A stretch of DNA of 35,076 nt, from assembly GCA_947447825.1 (NCBI GenBank), contig CANFLL010000041.1, positions 1-35,076 on the forward strand, read 5' to 3'. This DNA is from Chitinophagaceae bacterium (GTDB lineage: Bacteria > Bacteroidota > Bacteroidia > Chitinophagales > Chitinophagaceae). Position 1 is the stretch's first letter. The number at the start of each line of letters is the position of its first letter. Made by a program: the position numbers and the translations under genes. Under the pieces are notes generated by a model. That model was not told the DNA's origin and did not search any database. It saw only the letters and a program-made list of their open reading frames with translations. Shown here one piece after another: positions 10,137-17,261 of the stretch.

Positions 10137-10192
10137 AATCAGGAATAATTTTTCTTTCTATAGTAGTGACAAGATTCCTGATTGTTTCTTTT
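10137..10192 (+). terminator. Large-loop hairpin with T-rich flank
   Basis: Two perfect 10-bp arms, AATCAGGAAT (10137-10146) and ATTCCTGATT (10174-10183), enclose a 27-nt loop and are followed by a T-rich run. It could terminate rightward transcription or form part of a structured RNA. No gene ends here, so the role is uncertain. Confidence 0.3.
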
Positions 10193-10254
10193 TTACTTCT
10201 TTTATTATTTCTGTTTAATATAAAATTGCAGGTTTGTGTGGATTTCAAAAATTT

Positions 10255-10475
10255 GGTTTTCATTAAGCTATTGGACTATTTCATTCATTCATTTTATTAA
10301 AAGCTTTCTAAACTAAACAATGTATTGTAACGATAATTAAAAATAAAAATTTGGTTTTCATAAAGCTATTGGACTTTTTTCTATTTATACGCTGTAAAAC
10401 CTTTTTAGGCTCAACTGAATATTGTAGCAATACTTAGATTTTAAAAAAGTGGTTTTCATATAGCTATTGAACTTT
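10255..10475 (+). repeat. 98-bp-period tandem repeat (three cores)
   Basis: A 23-bp core, GGTTTTCATWWAGCTATTG followed by RACT, starts at 10255, 10353 and 10451, exactly 98 bp apart. Each core runs into a T-rich stretch. The intervening 75 bp are also related between units, for example TATTGTAACGATA against TATTGTAGCAATA, with one indel. The bases just before the first core resemble the same linker, so the array may start earlier. No sustained open frame spans it. It lies in the 1-kb spacer between two divergent genes. A tandem small-RNA locus or a decayed repeat are the main possibilities. Confidence 0.75.
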
Positions 10476-10534
10476 TTTTTGTGACTTTTTCAAAGATGTT
10501 GAAAATGATTTATTTTATAAAATATTTCTTTAGT

Positions 10535-10574
10535 TTTTGTAAAAAAGTACCCGACAGGGTACTTTTTTACAAAA
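10535..10574. terminator. Symmetrical bidirectional intrinsic terminator
   Basis: An 18-bp perfect stem (10535-10552 with 10557-10574) closes a GACA loop. In both directions the hairpin core GTACCC/GGGTAC is followed at once by TTTTTT, so it reads as an intrinsic terminator on either strand. It lies about 360 bp before kdnB and about 610 bp before the AsmA start, and both of these genes are transcribed away from it. Confidence 0.75.
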
Positions 10575-10934
10575 TAGGTTGTCTTTGCATATTTGGCTTT
10601 GGAATGAGCGAGCTAACGTTTTCAATTTACATAACCAATTCGAAGAATAAGTTTGCCACTAGTTGCACCATTAAAAACGAATAATACACATTAGTGTACT
10701 TCAGTTAATTTAGAGGCAATTCAACTTTTTTCAACTCTTTTCAAAAGAAGCTATGTAGCAGAACCCTAAACATTTGTGTCCTTTTTTCATGAATTTATTG
10801 GTAAAGCTCCTCAGTAGTAAACCTTGATTTTAATGTAGGACTGCCTTTAATGTTCTTATAATTTAGGCGATAATGAAATTTTGGTAGGATGTAACAATTT
10901 TATTTCTCACTTTCGTGCCTTAAATAAAATGATT

Positions 10935-12008
10935 ATGCTGTTTAGAAATTTAAAGTTGGTTAATTATGTGGTGTTTGGTAGAGGAAGCTTTAATCAGTTG
11001 GATGCCATTTTAGCACCTCAGCGTAAGGGAGATGCTCCAATGATTTTTTTGGTAGACCATTTTTTTAAAGGAAAGGCTTTGCCTAATAGGATTCCATTAA
11101 GAGGAACTGATAAAATAATTTATGTAGATGTAACTTTCGAACCAAAAACAACGCAAGTAGATGCCTTGGCGCAAAGCTTAAAAGATGAATTTGGAACAAT
11201 TAGTGGTGTCATTGGCATTGGTGGGGGAAGTGCTATGGATTTGGCAAAAGCAGTAGGACTAATGATGAATAATCCTGGTAGTAGTGCCGATTATCAAGGC
11301 TGGGATTTAGTGCAAAAAGCAGGCGTTTATAAAGCTGGTATTCCTACGCTTAGTGGAACAGGTGCTGAGGTTTCTCGTACAACAGTGCTTACTGGGCCTA
11401 CGCGTAAACTAGGAATGAACAGCGATTTTACTCCTTTTGACCAGATAATATTGGATCCAGAATTAACAAAAGATGCCCCAGTTAATCAACGTTTCTACAC
11501 AGGGATGGATTGTTATATTCATTGTATTGAAAGCCTTGAAGGAACTTTTTTAAATGAATTCAGTAAAAGTTATGGCGAAAAAGCTTTGCAGCTTTGCCAA
11601 GAAGTTTTTTTGGGAAATAAGGAATGGACTGAAGTACATGATGATAAATTGATGATGGCTTCCTATGCTGGAGGGATGAGTATTGCTTACAGCCAAGTAG
11701 GTGTGGCACATGCGGTTAGCTATGGTTTGAGTTATTTGTTAGGCACAAAACATGGTGTTGGAAACTGTATTGTGATGAATCATTTGGAAGAATATTATCC
11801 TGCTGGTGTGGCTGAATTTAAGAGAATGGTTGCCGAAAACAACATAGATATACCTGTGGGCATCTGCAATGGATTATCTGAAGAAGATTTTGAAAAGATG
11901 ATTAATGTGAGCATGGGCATGAAGCCACTTTGGGAAAATGCACTAGGCAAAGACTGGGAAAAAATTATGACTAGAGAAAAACTAAGGGCTTTGTATGAGA
12001 AGCTGTAG
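10935..12008 (+). CDS. kdnB: Iron-containing alcohol dehydrogenase, KdnB-like 3-deoxy-D-manno-octulosonate 8-oxidase
   Basis: The 357-residue protein follows Shewanella KdnB along its length as far as I recall that sequence: (F)xNxKxVxxxxFGRGSFxQLD at the N-terminus, GIGGGSAMDLAKA for nucleotide binding, YQGWDL, then FYTGMDCYIHCIESLEGTFLNEFSK. Likely metal ligands are Asp192, His196, His259 and His273, all present. KdnB oxidises the C8 hydroxyl of Kdo so that the PLP enzyme KdnA can install an amino group, giving the 8-amino-Kdo of some lipopolysaccharides. No DegT-type aminotransferase of the KdnA kind is in the window. The ATG at 10935 matches the homologue's N-terminus; an ATG at 10929 and a TTG at 10881 are alternatives. 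A strong terminator follows. Confidence 0.85.
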   Translation: MLFRNLKLVNYVVFGRGSFNQLDAILAPQRKGDAPMIFLVDHFFKGKALPNRIPLRGTDKIIYVDVTFEPKTTQVDALAQSLKDEFGTISGVIGIGGGSAMDLAKAVGLMMNNPGSSADYQGWDLVQKAGVYKAGIPTLSGTGAEVSRTTVLTGPTRKLGMNSDFTPFDQIILDPELTKDAPVNQRFYTGMDCYIHCIESLEGTFLNEFSKSYGEKALQLCQEVFLGNKEWTEVHDDKLMMASYAGGMSIAYSQVGVAHAVSYGLSYLLGTKHGVGNCIVMNHLEEYYPAGVAEFKRMVAENNIDIPVGICNGLSEEDFEKMINVSMGMKPLWENALGKDWEKIMTREKLRALYEKL

Positions 12009-12060
12009 AAAATAATTAGTTGTTAGTGTGGCTTTTTTGCCATCCAAAATTAAAAATAAA

Positions 12061-12104
12061 AAAAGAGTGCATGAGGTTCTTAAACCTCATTCACTCTTTT
12101 TTTT
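12061..12104 (+). terminator. Intrinsic terminator after kdnB
   Basis: A 9-bp and an 8-bp stem separated by one mismatch (12061-12078 with 12083-12100) close a 4-nt loop. The hairpin ends in an uninterrupted T tract. It starts about 50 bp after the kdnB stop. Confidence 0.85.
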
Positions 12105-12162
12105 ATTGCTCAATATTCACCATTCATAGCTAGCCACTTACCCTTTAGTGGTTGAATTAAAA

Positions 12163-12316
12163 TAAACGCCACTTTTTTTTATTTTAACTATGAAATATAA
12201 TTTAACAGCAAAGTTCGCTGAGGTATTATGCGAAAAAAATGCTAAGGGAGAGGTACGGAAGGAAAAAAAGCGGCAAATAAAAAACGCAAAGAAGGCGAGA
12301 AAAAAAGTGGCGTTTA
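12163..12316. repeat. Long inverted repeat with 17-bp termini
   Basis: TAAACGCCACTTTTTTT at 12163-12179 is the exact reverse complement of 12300-12316. The 120 bp between contain phrases such as GCAAAGTTCGC and ACGCAAAGAAGGCG, which resemble the CGCAAAG-rich dispersed intergenic repeats common in Bacteroidetes genomes. The element lies between the kdnB terminator and a 21-bp tandem array. No open frame of note is inside it. A small non-autonomous element is possible, but no target duplication was identified. Confidence 0.6.
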
Positions 12317-12433
12317 CTTTAAGGTGACTAGTTGGAATGAATTTCTATATAAAATCATTTGAAAGATTTAATACCCCAAAGTGATTGTAAGGAAAGGAGA
12401 AAAGAGGTTGGCTTATGTTGCCACTTATTTAAA

Positions 12434-12496
12434 AAAGGTTGCCGTTTATGCCAGAAAGGTTGCCGTTTATGGCAGAAAGGTTGCCATTTATGAGTT
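12434..12496 (+). repeat. 21-bp tandem repeat (three units)
   Basis: Three adjoining 21-bp units (12434-12454, 12455-12475, 12476-12496) share AAAGGTTGCCRTTTATG. Two more GTTGCC/TTGCCGTTTATG copies follow at about 12521 and 12565, with inverted GGCAACC copies between them. Because 21 is a multiple of three, both strands stay open in repetitive frames, but the encoded peptides are just the repeat and are not supported as genes. Confidence 0.7.
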
Positions 12497-12565
12497 AAAA
12501 GGAGCAACCGATTCAATAATGTTTGCCGTTTATGACCCAAAAAGGGCAACCAACACCCCTTCCGG

Positions 12566-12613
12566 TTGCCGTTTATGAGTCATTCATTGCCCTTTTTGAC
12601 TCATAAACGGCAA
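12566..12613. repeat. 17-bp-arm hairpin built from the TTGCCGTTTATG motif
   Basis: TTGCCGTTTATGAGTCA (12566-12582) is repeated exactly in inverted form at 12597-12613, with a 14-bp loop. It is the inverted end of the 21-bp array region. No T tract follows, so it is not a standard terminator. The remaining bases up to 12881 are AT-rich and hold only another CTTTGC-rich patch near 12733-12793. Confidence 0.65.
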
Positions 12614-12881
12614 TGCCATGACGATTTGATTGAACATTTTGAAGCAGAACGCCTATAAAACATAGATTTAATACAATTTGAGTAGCTGTTAAGTATTAAT
12701 AGTGAAATAAAGACCCCTTTTATACTCCCCTCTTTGCGTCCTTAAAGCACAAGCTTTTGCCTTAATTACTTGTCCCTTTGCATTTTCTTTGCTTAATACC
12801 ATTGCAGACTCTTAGAAAGAGTTACCCTCCATAACTAAAATAAAAATAATTGGCGTTTATTTCCATCCCACTATTTAATAG

Positions 12882-14066
12882 TTAATCATTAAACACTCTC
12901 TTTATTGCTTCTTCAAACTTTTCAATACTTCCACAAAGACTTACACGAATAAAGCCATCACCTGCACTACCAAAGATGCCACCAGGAGTAATGAAAACAT
13001 TACTATCATAAAGTACTTTGTCGCTTAGTGAATAACCATCTTTATAAGTGGCAGGAATTTTAGCCCACACAAACATGCCTACTTGATTTTTAGAGTAAAC
13101 ACAGTTCAATTTATCTAATAGTTCAAAAACCTTTTCTCTCCGTTGTCTGTAGATGGCGTTGATGCTGTCATACCAACTTTTATCCAATCCTAAAGCAGTT
13201 GCTGCGGCAAGTTGCAATGGCAAAAACATCCCACTATCCATATTGCTTTTAAAACGCAGCACCTCATCAATTCTTTCTTTAGCAGCTACAAGCATTCCCA
13301 CACGCCAGCCAGCCATGTTTTGGCTTTTACTAAGCGAGTTCAGTTCTAGCACCACCTCTTTAGCACCTTCAATACTCAATAAACTTTTAGGATTATCGTT
13401 TAAGATGAAGCTGTAGGGATTGTCATGAACCAATAAAATATTATTTTCACTTGCAAAATCAATTAAGCGTTTCAAAGTTTCATCATCTGGAAGTTGACCA
13501 GTGGGCATGTGCGGATAGTTTACAAACAATAACTTCACCCTCGTCAAGTCTAATGATTTCAATTTGTCAATGTCTGGTTGCCAATTGTTCTCCTCTTTTA
13601 GGTCATAGTCAATGCAAGTTCCTCCGGCTAATTTTACTGCACTACGGTAGGTTGGATAGCCAGGATTAGGCACTAAAGCCGCATCTCCTTCATCAAGATA
13701 AGTCATACAGATGTGCATGATCCCTTCTTTACTTCCAATAAGTGGTAAAATTTCAGTATCAGGATTAACGTTCACTCCATACCATACATCATACCATTTG
13801 GCAATAGCATTTCGCAACACAGGCGATCCTTTATAGGATTGATATGCGTGCACATTTGGCTTTGCACTTTCCTCTTGTAACACCTTAATCACATCAGGAT
13901 GAGGAGGTAAATCGGGACTGCCGATGCCCAGATTAATGATGTTTTTCCCTTGCTTGTTAAGTTCGTCTATTTCCCGAAGCTTGTGCGAAAAATAGTATTC
14001 CCCTATTCCATTAAGTCGGTTAGCGGTTGCAAATCGATTATTCTTGTCTTGAGTTGTGGTACTCAT
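12882..14066 (-). CDS. Class I/II PLP aminotransferase (LL-DAP aminotransferase-like)
   Basis: A 394-residue fold-type I aminotransferase. The PLP lysine is in SLSKSQNMAGWRVGM (Lys247); the aspartate that contacts the pyridine nitrogen and the nearby tyrosine are in HDNPYSF; the substrate carboxylate arginine is in FIRVSLCGS near the C-terminus. INLGIGSPDLPPHPDV and the glycine-rich LIGSKEGIMH segment resemble the LL-diaminopimelate/aspartate aminotransferase group. The substrate cannot be fixed; lysine-pathway or general amino acid transamination are both possible. The usual HNPTG motif reads HMPTG here, replacing the PLP-contacting asparagine by methionine. The ATG at 14066 (MSTTTQDK) is preferred over a 17-codon extension. 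The gene is alone, with ruvC upstream on the same strand across 363 bp. Confidence 0.88.
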   Translation of the reverse strand: MSTTTQDKNNRFATANRLNGIGEYYFSHKLREIDELNKQGKNIINLGIGSPDLPPHPDVIKVLQEESAKPNVHAYQSYKGSPVLRNAIAKWYDVWYGVNVNPDTEILPLIGSKEGIMHICMTYLDEGDAALVPNPGYPTYRSAVKLAGGTCIDYDLKEENNWQPDIDKLKSLDLTRVKLLFVNYPHMPTGQLPDDETLKRLIDFASENNILLVHDNPYSFILNDNPKSLLSIEGAKEVVLELNSLSKSQNMAGWRVGMLVAAKERIDEVLRFKSNMDSGMFLPLQLAAATALGLDKSWYDSINAIYRQRREKVFELLDKLNCVYSKNQVGMFVWAKIPATYKDGYSLSDKVLYDSNVFITPGGIFGSAGDGFIRVSLCGSIEKFEEAIKRVFND

Positions 14067-14429
14067 TTGCTTGTATTTAACTGTAAAAAGGTTGTTTCCC
14101 CAATAAATGGGCTGCAAAGAAATTTGATTTGTGGTTACAATCCCACTTTATTCATTCATCCACCTAAATTTTATTTCTTTTAGCTGTAGTTTGTGAAATA
14201 TTGGGTAGTATAATTGAAATAATCATCATTTTTTAGATAAAATAAACTGAATAGTTACCGAAATATCTGAAAAGTAAAGGGGGATTATTTAAGGTTCTAT
14301 AATTTACAGAAATGAGTCTAATTTTTTTCTCAATTCAAAGCCACAAAAAGGCTAGCAAGCACGAAAAAAAATAAAAAATATTCTTGAAAAATAGTAGTTA
14401 TCCAGTTACCGCTCACAACTAACCACTAA
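14067..14429. other. Intergenic region, no gene seen
   Basis: This AT-rich gap lies between ruvC and the aminotransferase, both on the minus strand. A CTTTGC sequence (complement of 14112-14117) resembles a weak -7 box for the aminotransferase. The last 20 bp before ruvC (ACAACTAACCACTAATCA) match one arm of the repeat hairpin at 28510-28560. Nothing else is supported. Confidence 0.5.
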
Positions 14430-14990
14430 TCATTTCTTTATTCTATCTGCGTTTTTGGCAATAAATTCTTCCCATCCTTTAAGTCCTTTTGTTTGTTTGC
14501 CCAATACGGATGTTGATTGATAGTGATGGCATAGTGCAACTGCAAGCGCATCGGTTGCATCGTAATATTGAGGTTTTTCTTCAATACTCAAAACGCTTTT
14601 CAGCATCATCCATACCTGTTCTTTGTCTGCATTGCCATTCCCCGTGATGGATTGTTTAACTTTTTTAGGACTATATTCTGTAATTGGTAATCCAGCTTGC
14701 ATTGCCGCAGCAATAGCCACCCCTTGAGCTCTTCCTAATTTCAACATGCTCTGAACGTTTTTTCCAAAAAAGGGTGCTTCAATGGCAAAAGTGTTTGGTT
14801 TATAGAGCCTTACCAGTTCAACTACTTTAGTATGAATTTTCTCTAATCGCTCATAAATATCTTCATAGCTAGTTAGTTTAAGGGCATCCATTAATAACAC
14901 TTGTGGTTGTTTGCCATCCGTTTTTAGCAAGGCATACCCCATCAATTGAGTGCCAGGGTCAATCCCTAAAATTATGTTCGATTGTTGCAT
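14430..14990 (-). CDS. ruvC: Crossover junction endodeoxyribonuclease RuvC
   Basis: A 186-residue Holliday junction resolvase. RuvC acts as a dimer with RuvAB and cuts four-way junctions symmetrically during recombinational repair. The RNase H-like active-site acids are visible: Asp11 in GIDPGTQLMGYAL, Glu71 in FAIEAPFFGKNVQS, and Asp144/Asp147 in YDATDALAVALCHH. Length and motif order are normal. The conserved KLGRAQGVAIAAA segment and the GNGNADKEQV loop are also in place. The ATG at 14990 gives the usual short N-terminus. No ruvA or ruvB is in the window, which is common in Bacteroidetes. The stop lies next to a short dispersed-repeat arm. Confidence 0.96.
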   Translation of the reverse strand: MQQSNIILGIDPGTQLMGYALLKTDGKQPQVLLMDALKLTSYEDIYERLEKIHTKVVELVRLYKPNTFAIEAPFFGKNVQSMLKLGRAQGVAIAAAMQAGLPITEYSPKKVKQSITGNGNADKEQVWMMLKSVLSIEEKPQYYDATDALAVALCHHYQSTSVLGKQTKGLKGWEEFIAKNADRIKK

Positions 14991-15332
14991 TGAATCTATT
15001 TAATGGTATGATAGGTTTATCTGAAATTGTACATAAGAGCCTAAGTAATAAAAAAGCAAAAGAAAGGCTTTTAAATTCATTCATCTACATTTCTATTTCG
15101 TTTAGAATCATTTTTACTACCTACAAGCTTAACCACAAAGTAAACATTCCTAATTTCAGGTCAGTTTTCGTTTGAATGGGTATAACTTCCAGAGGTTCTG
15201 CTCAGATGCTGATTATTTCAGCTTGAGCTTCAGAATGTTCTAAGTTTCACCCCATTTTATGTTTACTAACACCAATATTTTATGTAACCCTTTGCAGTAA
15301 AATTTAATTCTATATCTTGATTACACCGTTCT
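14991..15332. other. Divergent intergenic region, no gene seen
   Basis: The gap between ruvC (leftward) and the UPF0104 membrane protein gene (rightward) is AT-rich, with short open frames only. TTCTTTGC at 15330-15336 resembles a -7 box but overlaps the only usable start codon of the next gene. No repeat or strong hairpin was found. Confidence 0.4.
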
Positions 15333-16343
15333 TTGCAAATAAGCAAAACGTCTGTTCTGAATAAGCAATTAAAAATAGTACTCAATTATTTCGTAGGTCC
15401 AATAATATTTATTTGGTTATGCTACAGCATATATCAACAAATTATTGAACAAAAAGACTTGAAGCAGTCTTGGCAAATGATTGTAAACACTTTTAAAAGT
15501 GAAGCTCAATGGCGGGTATATGCAGCCTGTGCACTAATGATGTTGAATTGGGGATTAGAAGCTAAAAAATGGCAACTGTTAATGCGCCCCATTCAGTCTC
15601 TTACTTATAGGCGTGCATTCAGAGCCGTATTCAGTGGGCAAGCACTTGCTTTAGGAACACCAAATAGGGTAGGGGAATATGTGGGCAGGGTAGTTTACAT
15701 GGACGATGGAAACAGGCTAAGGGCTTTGTCATTATCGGCTGTGGGCAGTGTGGCTCAATTGTTAGTTACCTTCTTTTTAGGATTTTTAAGCATGTTATAC
15801 ATGTACTTTCTATTAGACAATAATCCTTACATGTCACATCCACTATCCATTTTATGGTTAAAAGGGTTGCTGGTAATCATCTTTTTCTCAACAATGTTGT
15901 TATTTCTGTTTTATTATAACTTGGCATGGATTACAAAAGTGTTCGAGAAGATACCTTTCATTGCTAGATTTAGTTATTTTATTCAGAAATTAGAGACATT
16001 GCACAATAGAGAATTGAATAGCATTATCATACTTTCACTAGTTAGATATTCGGTTTATGTGATTCAATATTTACTGCTTTATCAATTTTTTGGCATAAAT
16101 GTTCTATGGTGGCAAATAATTTGTTTAACGAGTGTTCAATTATTAATTATGACGTTAGTGCCAAGCATTGCTTTAGCAGAAGTGGGGGTAAGGGGAAAAG
16201 TGAGCATCGCATTGTTTTCGTTGCTATCTGCTAACTCATTAGGAATAATTGCAACAGCTGCAAGCGTTTGGTTAATAAACTTAATAGTTCCTGCTTTGGC
16301 TGGTAGCCTAATGATACTAGGCTTACGGATAGTGAGGAAATAG
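15333..16343 (+). CDS. UPF0104/LPG-synthase TM-domain family integral membrane protein
   Basis: A 336-residue polytopic membrane protein with about eight hydrophobic segments. It resembles the flippase-like transmembrane domain (AglD/MprF N-terminal, UPF0104). Family features are WxLEAKKWxLLMRPI in the first loop, the FRAVFSGQALALGTPNRVGEYVGRV segment (about 90-115) and the late SIALAEVGVRGKVSIALF segment (about 280-297). There is no catalytic C-terminal lysyl-transferase domain, so it is not a complete MprF. Relatives are thought to move lipid-linked substrates across the inner membrane, but the substrate is unknown. The frame contains no ATG near its beginning; TTG at 15333 is the only start codon after the upstream stop that keeps the first conserved part. 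Confidence 0.75.
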   Translation: MQISKTSVLNKQLKIVLNYFVGPIIFIWLCYSIYQQIIEQKDLKQSWQMIVNTFKSEAQWRVYAACALMMLNWGLEAKKWQLLMRPIQSLTYRRAFRAVFSGQALALGTPNRVGEYVGRVVYMDDGNRLRALSLSAVGSVAQLLVTFFLGFLSMLYMYFLLDNNPYMSHPLSILWLKGLLVIIFFSTMLLFLFYYNLAWITKVFEKIPFIARFSYFIQKLETLHNRELNSIIILSLVRYSVYVIQYLLLYQFFGINVLWWQIICLTSVQLLIMTLVPSIALAEVGVRGKVSIALFSLLSANSLGIIATAASVWLINLIVPALAGSLMILGLRIVRK

Positions 16344-16423
16344 ATGTTATTTTAAATTTTTGAATTGAGATTGAAAAGTTGTGAGTTGAAAGGTGTCTTT
16401 GTTTTATTAAATGAAAAAGAATT

Positions 16424-17212
16424 ATGAAATCATTTTGTATAGCTATTTTATTTTTAATTACTGGTAACAGGCTTCATACAGGAAATGAGTTTTGTGGGTT
16501 GACCAATACTGCTTTCCAAAATCAAGAAACTATTAATTACAATGTTTATTATTCTGTAATTGGCATCTACATTAATGCAGGTAATGCAACGTTTTCTGCT
16601 AACTACGAAAAATATGGCAACAAACCTGTGTATCATATTGTTGGTTTAGGAAATAGCAATCCTAGCTACGATTTTATTTTCAAGGTTCGTGACAGGTATG
16701 AAAGTTTTATTGATACCACGAACTTATTGCCCCAAAAGTTTATAAGGAGTATTGATGAGGGAGGATATAGACAAACTGAAAATGTTACTTTCAATAATCA
16801 AAATAACACGGCAACCTCTTTAAAAGGTACCATTCAAACGCCTAGTTGTGTGCAAGATGTGTTGAGTGCTATTTATTATGCAAGAAATGTTGATTTCAAT
16901 AAATATAAGCCTAATGATAAAATACCCTTTTCTATGTTTTTAGATAATAATATTTATGGATTATACATAAAATACTTGGGTAAGGAGAGAATTAAAACTA
17001 GATACGGAACTTTCAATGCTATCAAGTTTAAACCTTTACTATTGAAAGGAACCATCTTTGATGGCGGAGAAAAGATGACTGTTTGGGTAACGGATGATGA
17101 AAATCATTTACCTGTCAGGATTGAAAGCCCCATTGCGGTTGGATCAATTAAGGTAGATATGATGGGATTTGGCAAACTTAGGCATCCACTAAGTGCGCTA
17201 GTAAGTAGATAG
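16424..17212 (+). CDS. DUF3108 domain protein, probably exported
   Basis: A 262-residue protein with a hydrophobic N-terminus (KSFCIAILFLITGN) that looks like a short signal peptide or anchor. The rest fits the DUF3108 family, periplasmic beta-rich proteins: INYNVYYSVIGIYINAGNATF, then VRDRYESFIDTTNLLPQKFIRSIDEGGY, VQDVLSAIYYARNVDF, and the C-terminal WVTDDENHLPVRIESPIAVGSIKVDM. The family has no established biochemical function; a lipid-associated barrel fold has been suggested for relatives. It lies 80 bp after the UPF0104 gene and 50 bp before the VWA gene on the same strand, so a loose operon is possible. The 80-bp gap carries one arm (GAGTTGAAAGG) of a dispersed repeat. Confidence 0.8.
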   Translation: MKSFCIAILFLITGNRLHTGNEFCGLTNTAFQNQETINYNVYYSVIGIYINAGNATFSANYEKYGNKPVYHIVGLGNSNPSYDFIFKVRDRYESFIDTTNLLPQKFIRSIDEGGYRQTENVTFNNQNNTATSLKGTIQTPSCVQDVLSAIYYARNVDFNKYKPNDKIPFSMFLDNNIYGLYIKYLGKERIKTRYGTFNAIKFKPLLLKGTIFDGGEKMTVWVTDDENHLPVRIESPIAVGSIKVDMMGFGKLRHPLSALVSR

Positions 17213-17261
17213 GGATCTTGAATGGATTGTTGTTAATTAAAAATGAAAAATACTATACTAA

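Noticed and set aside
10255-10475. CRISPR array
   Set aside because: The 98-bp period is far too long, the linkers resemble each other instead of being unique, and no cas gene is present.
10481-10684. 67-codon open frame on the plus strand
   Set aside because: It begins with TTG, runs straight through the bidirectional terminator palindrome and has a Phe/Lys/Ile-rich composition expected from AT-rich non-coding DNA.
12355-12578. Overlapping open frames on both strands with repeated HKRQPFW or KVAVYGR phrases
   Set aside because: The 21-bp repeat unit is a multiple of three, so it keeps every stop-free frame open; both peptides are just the repeat.
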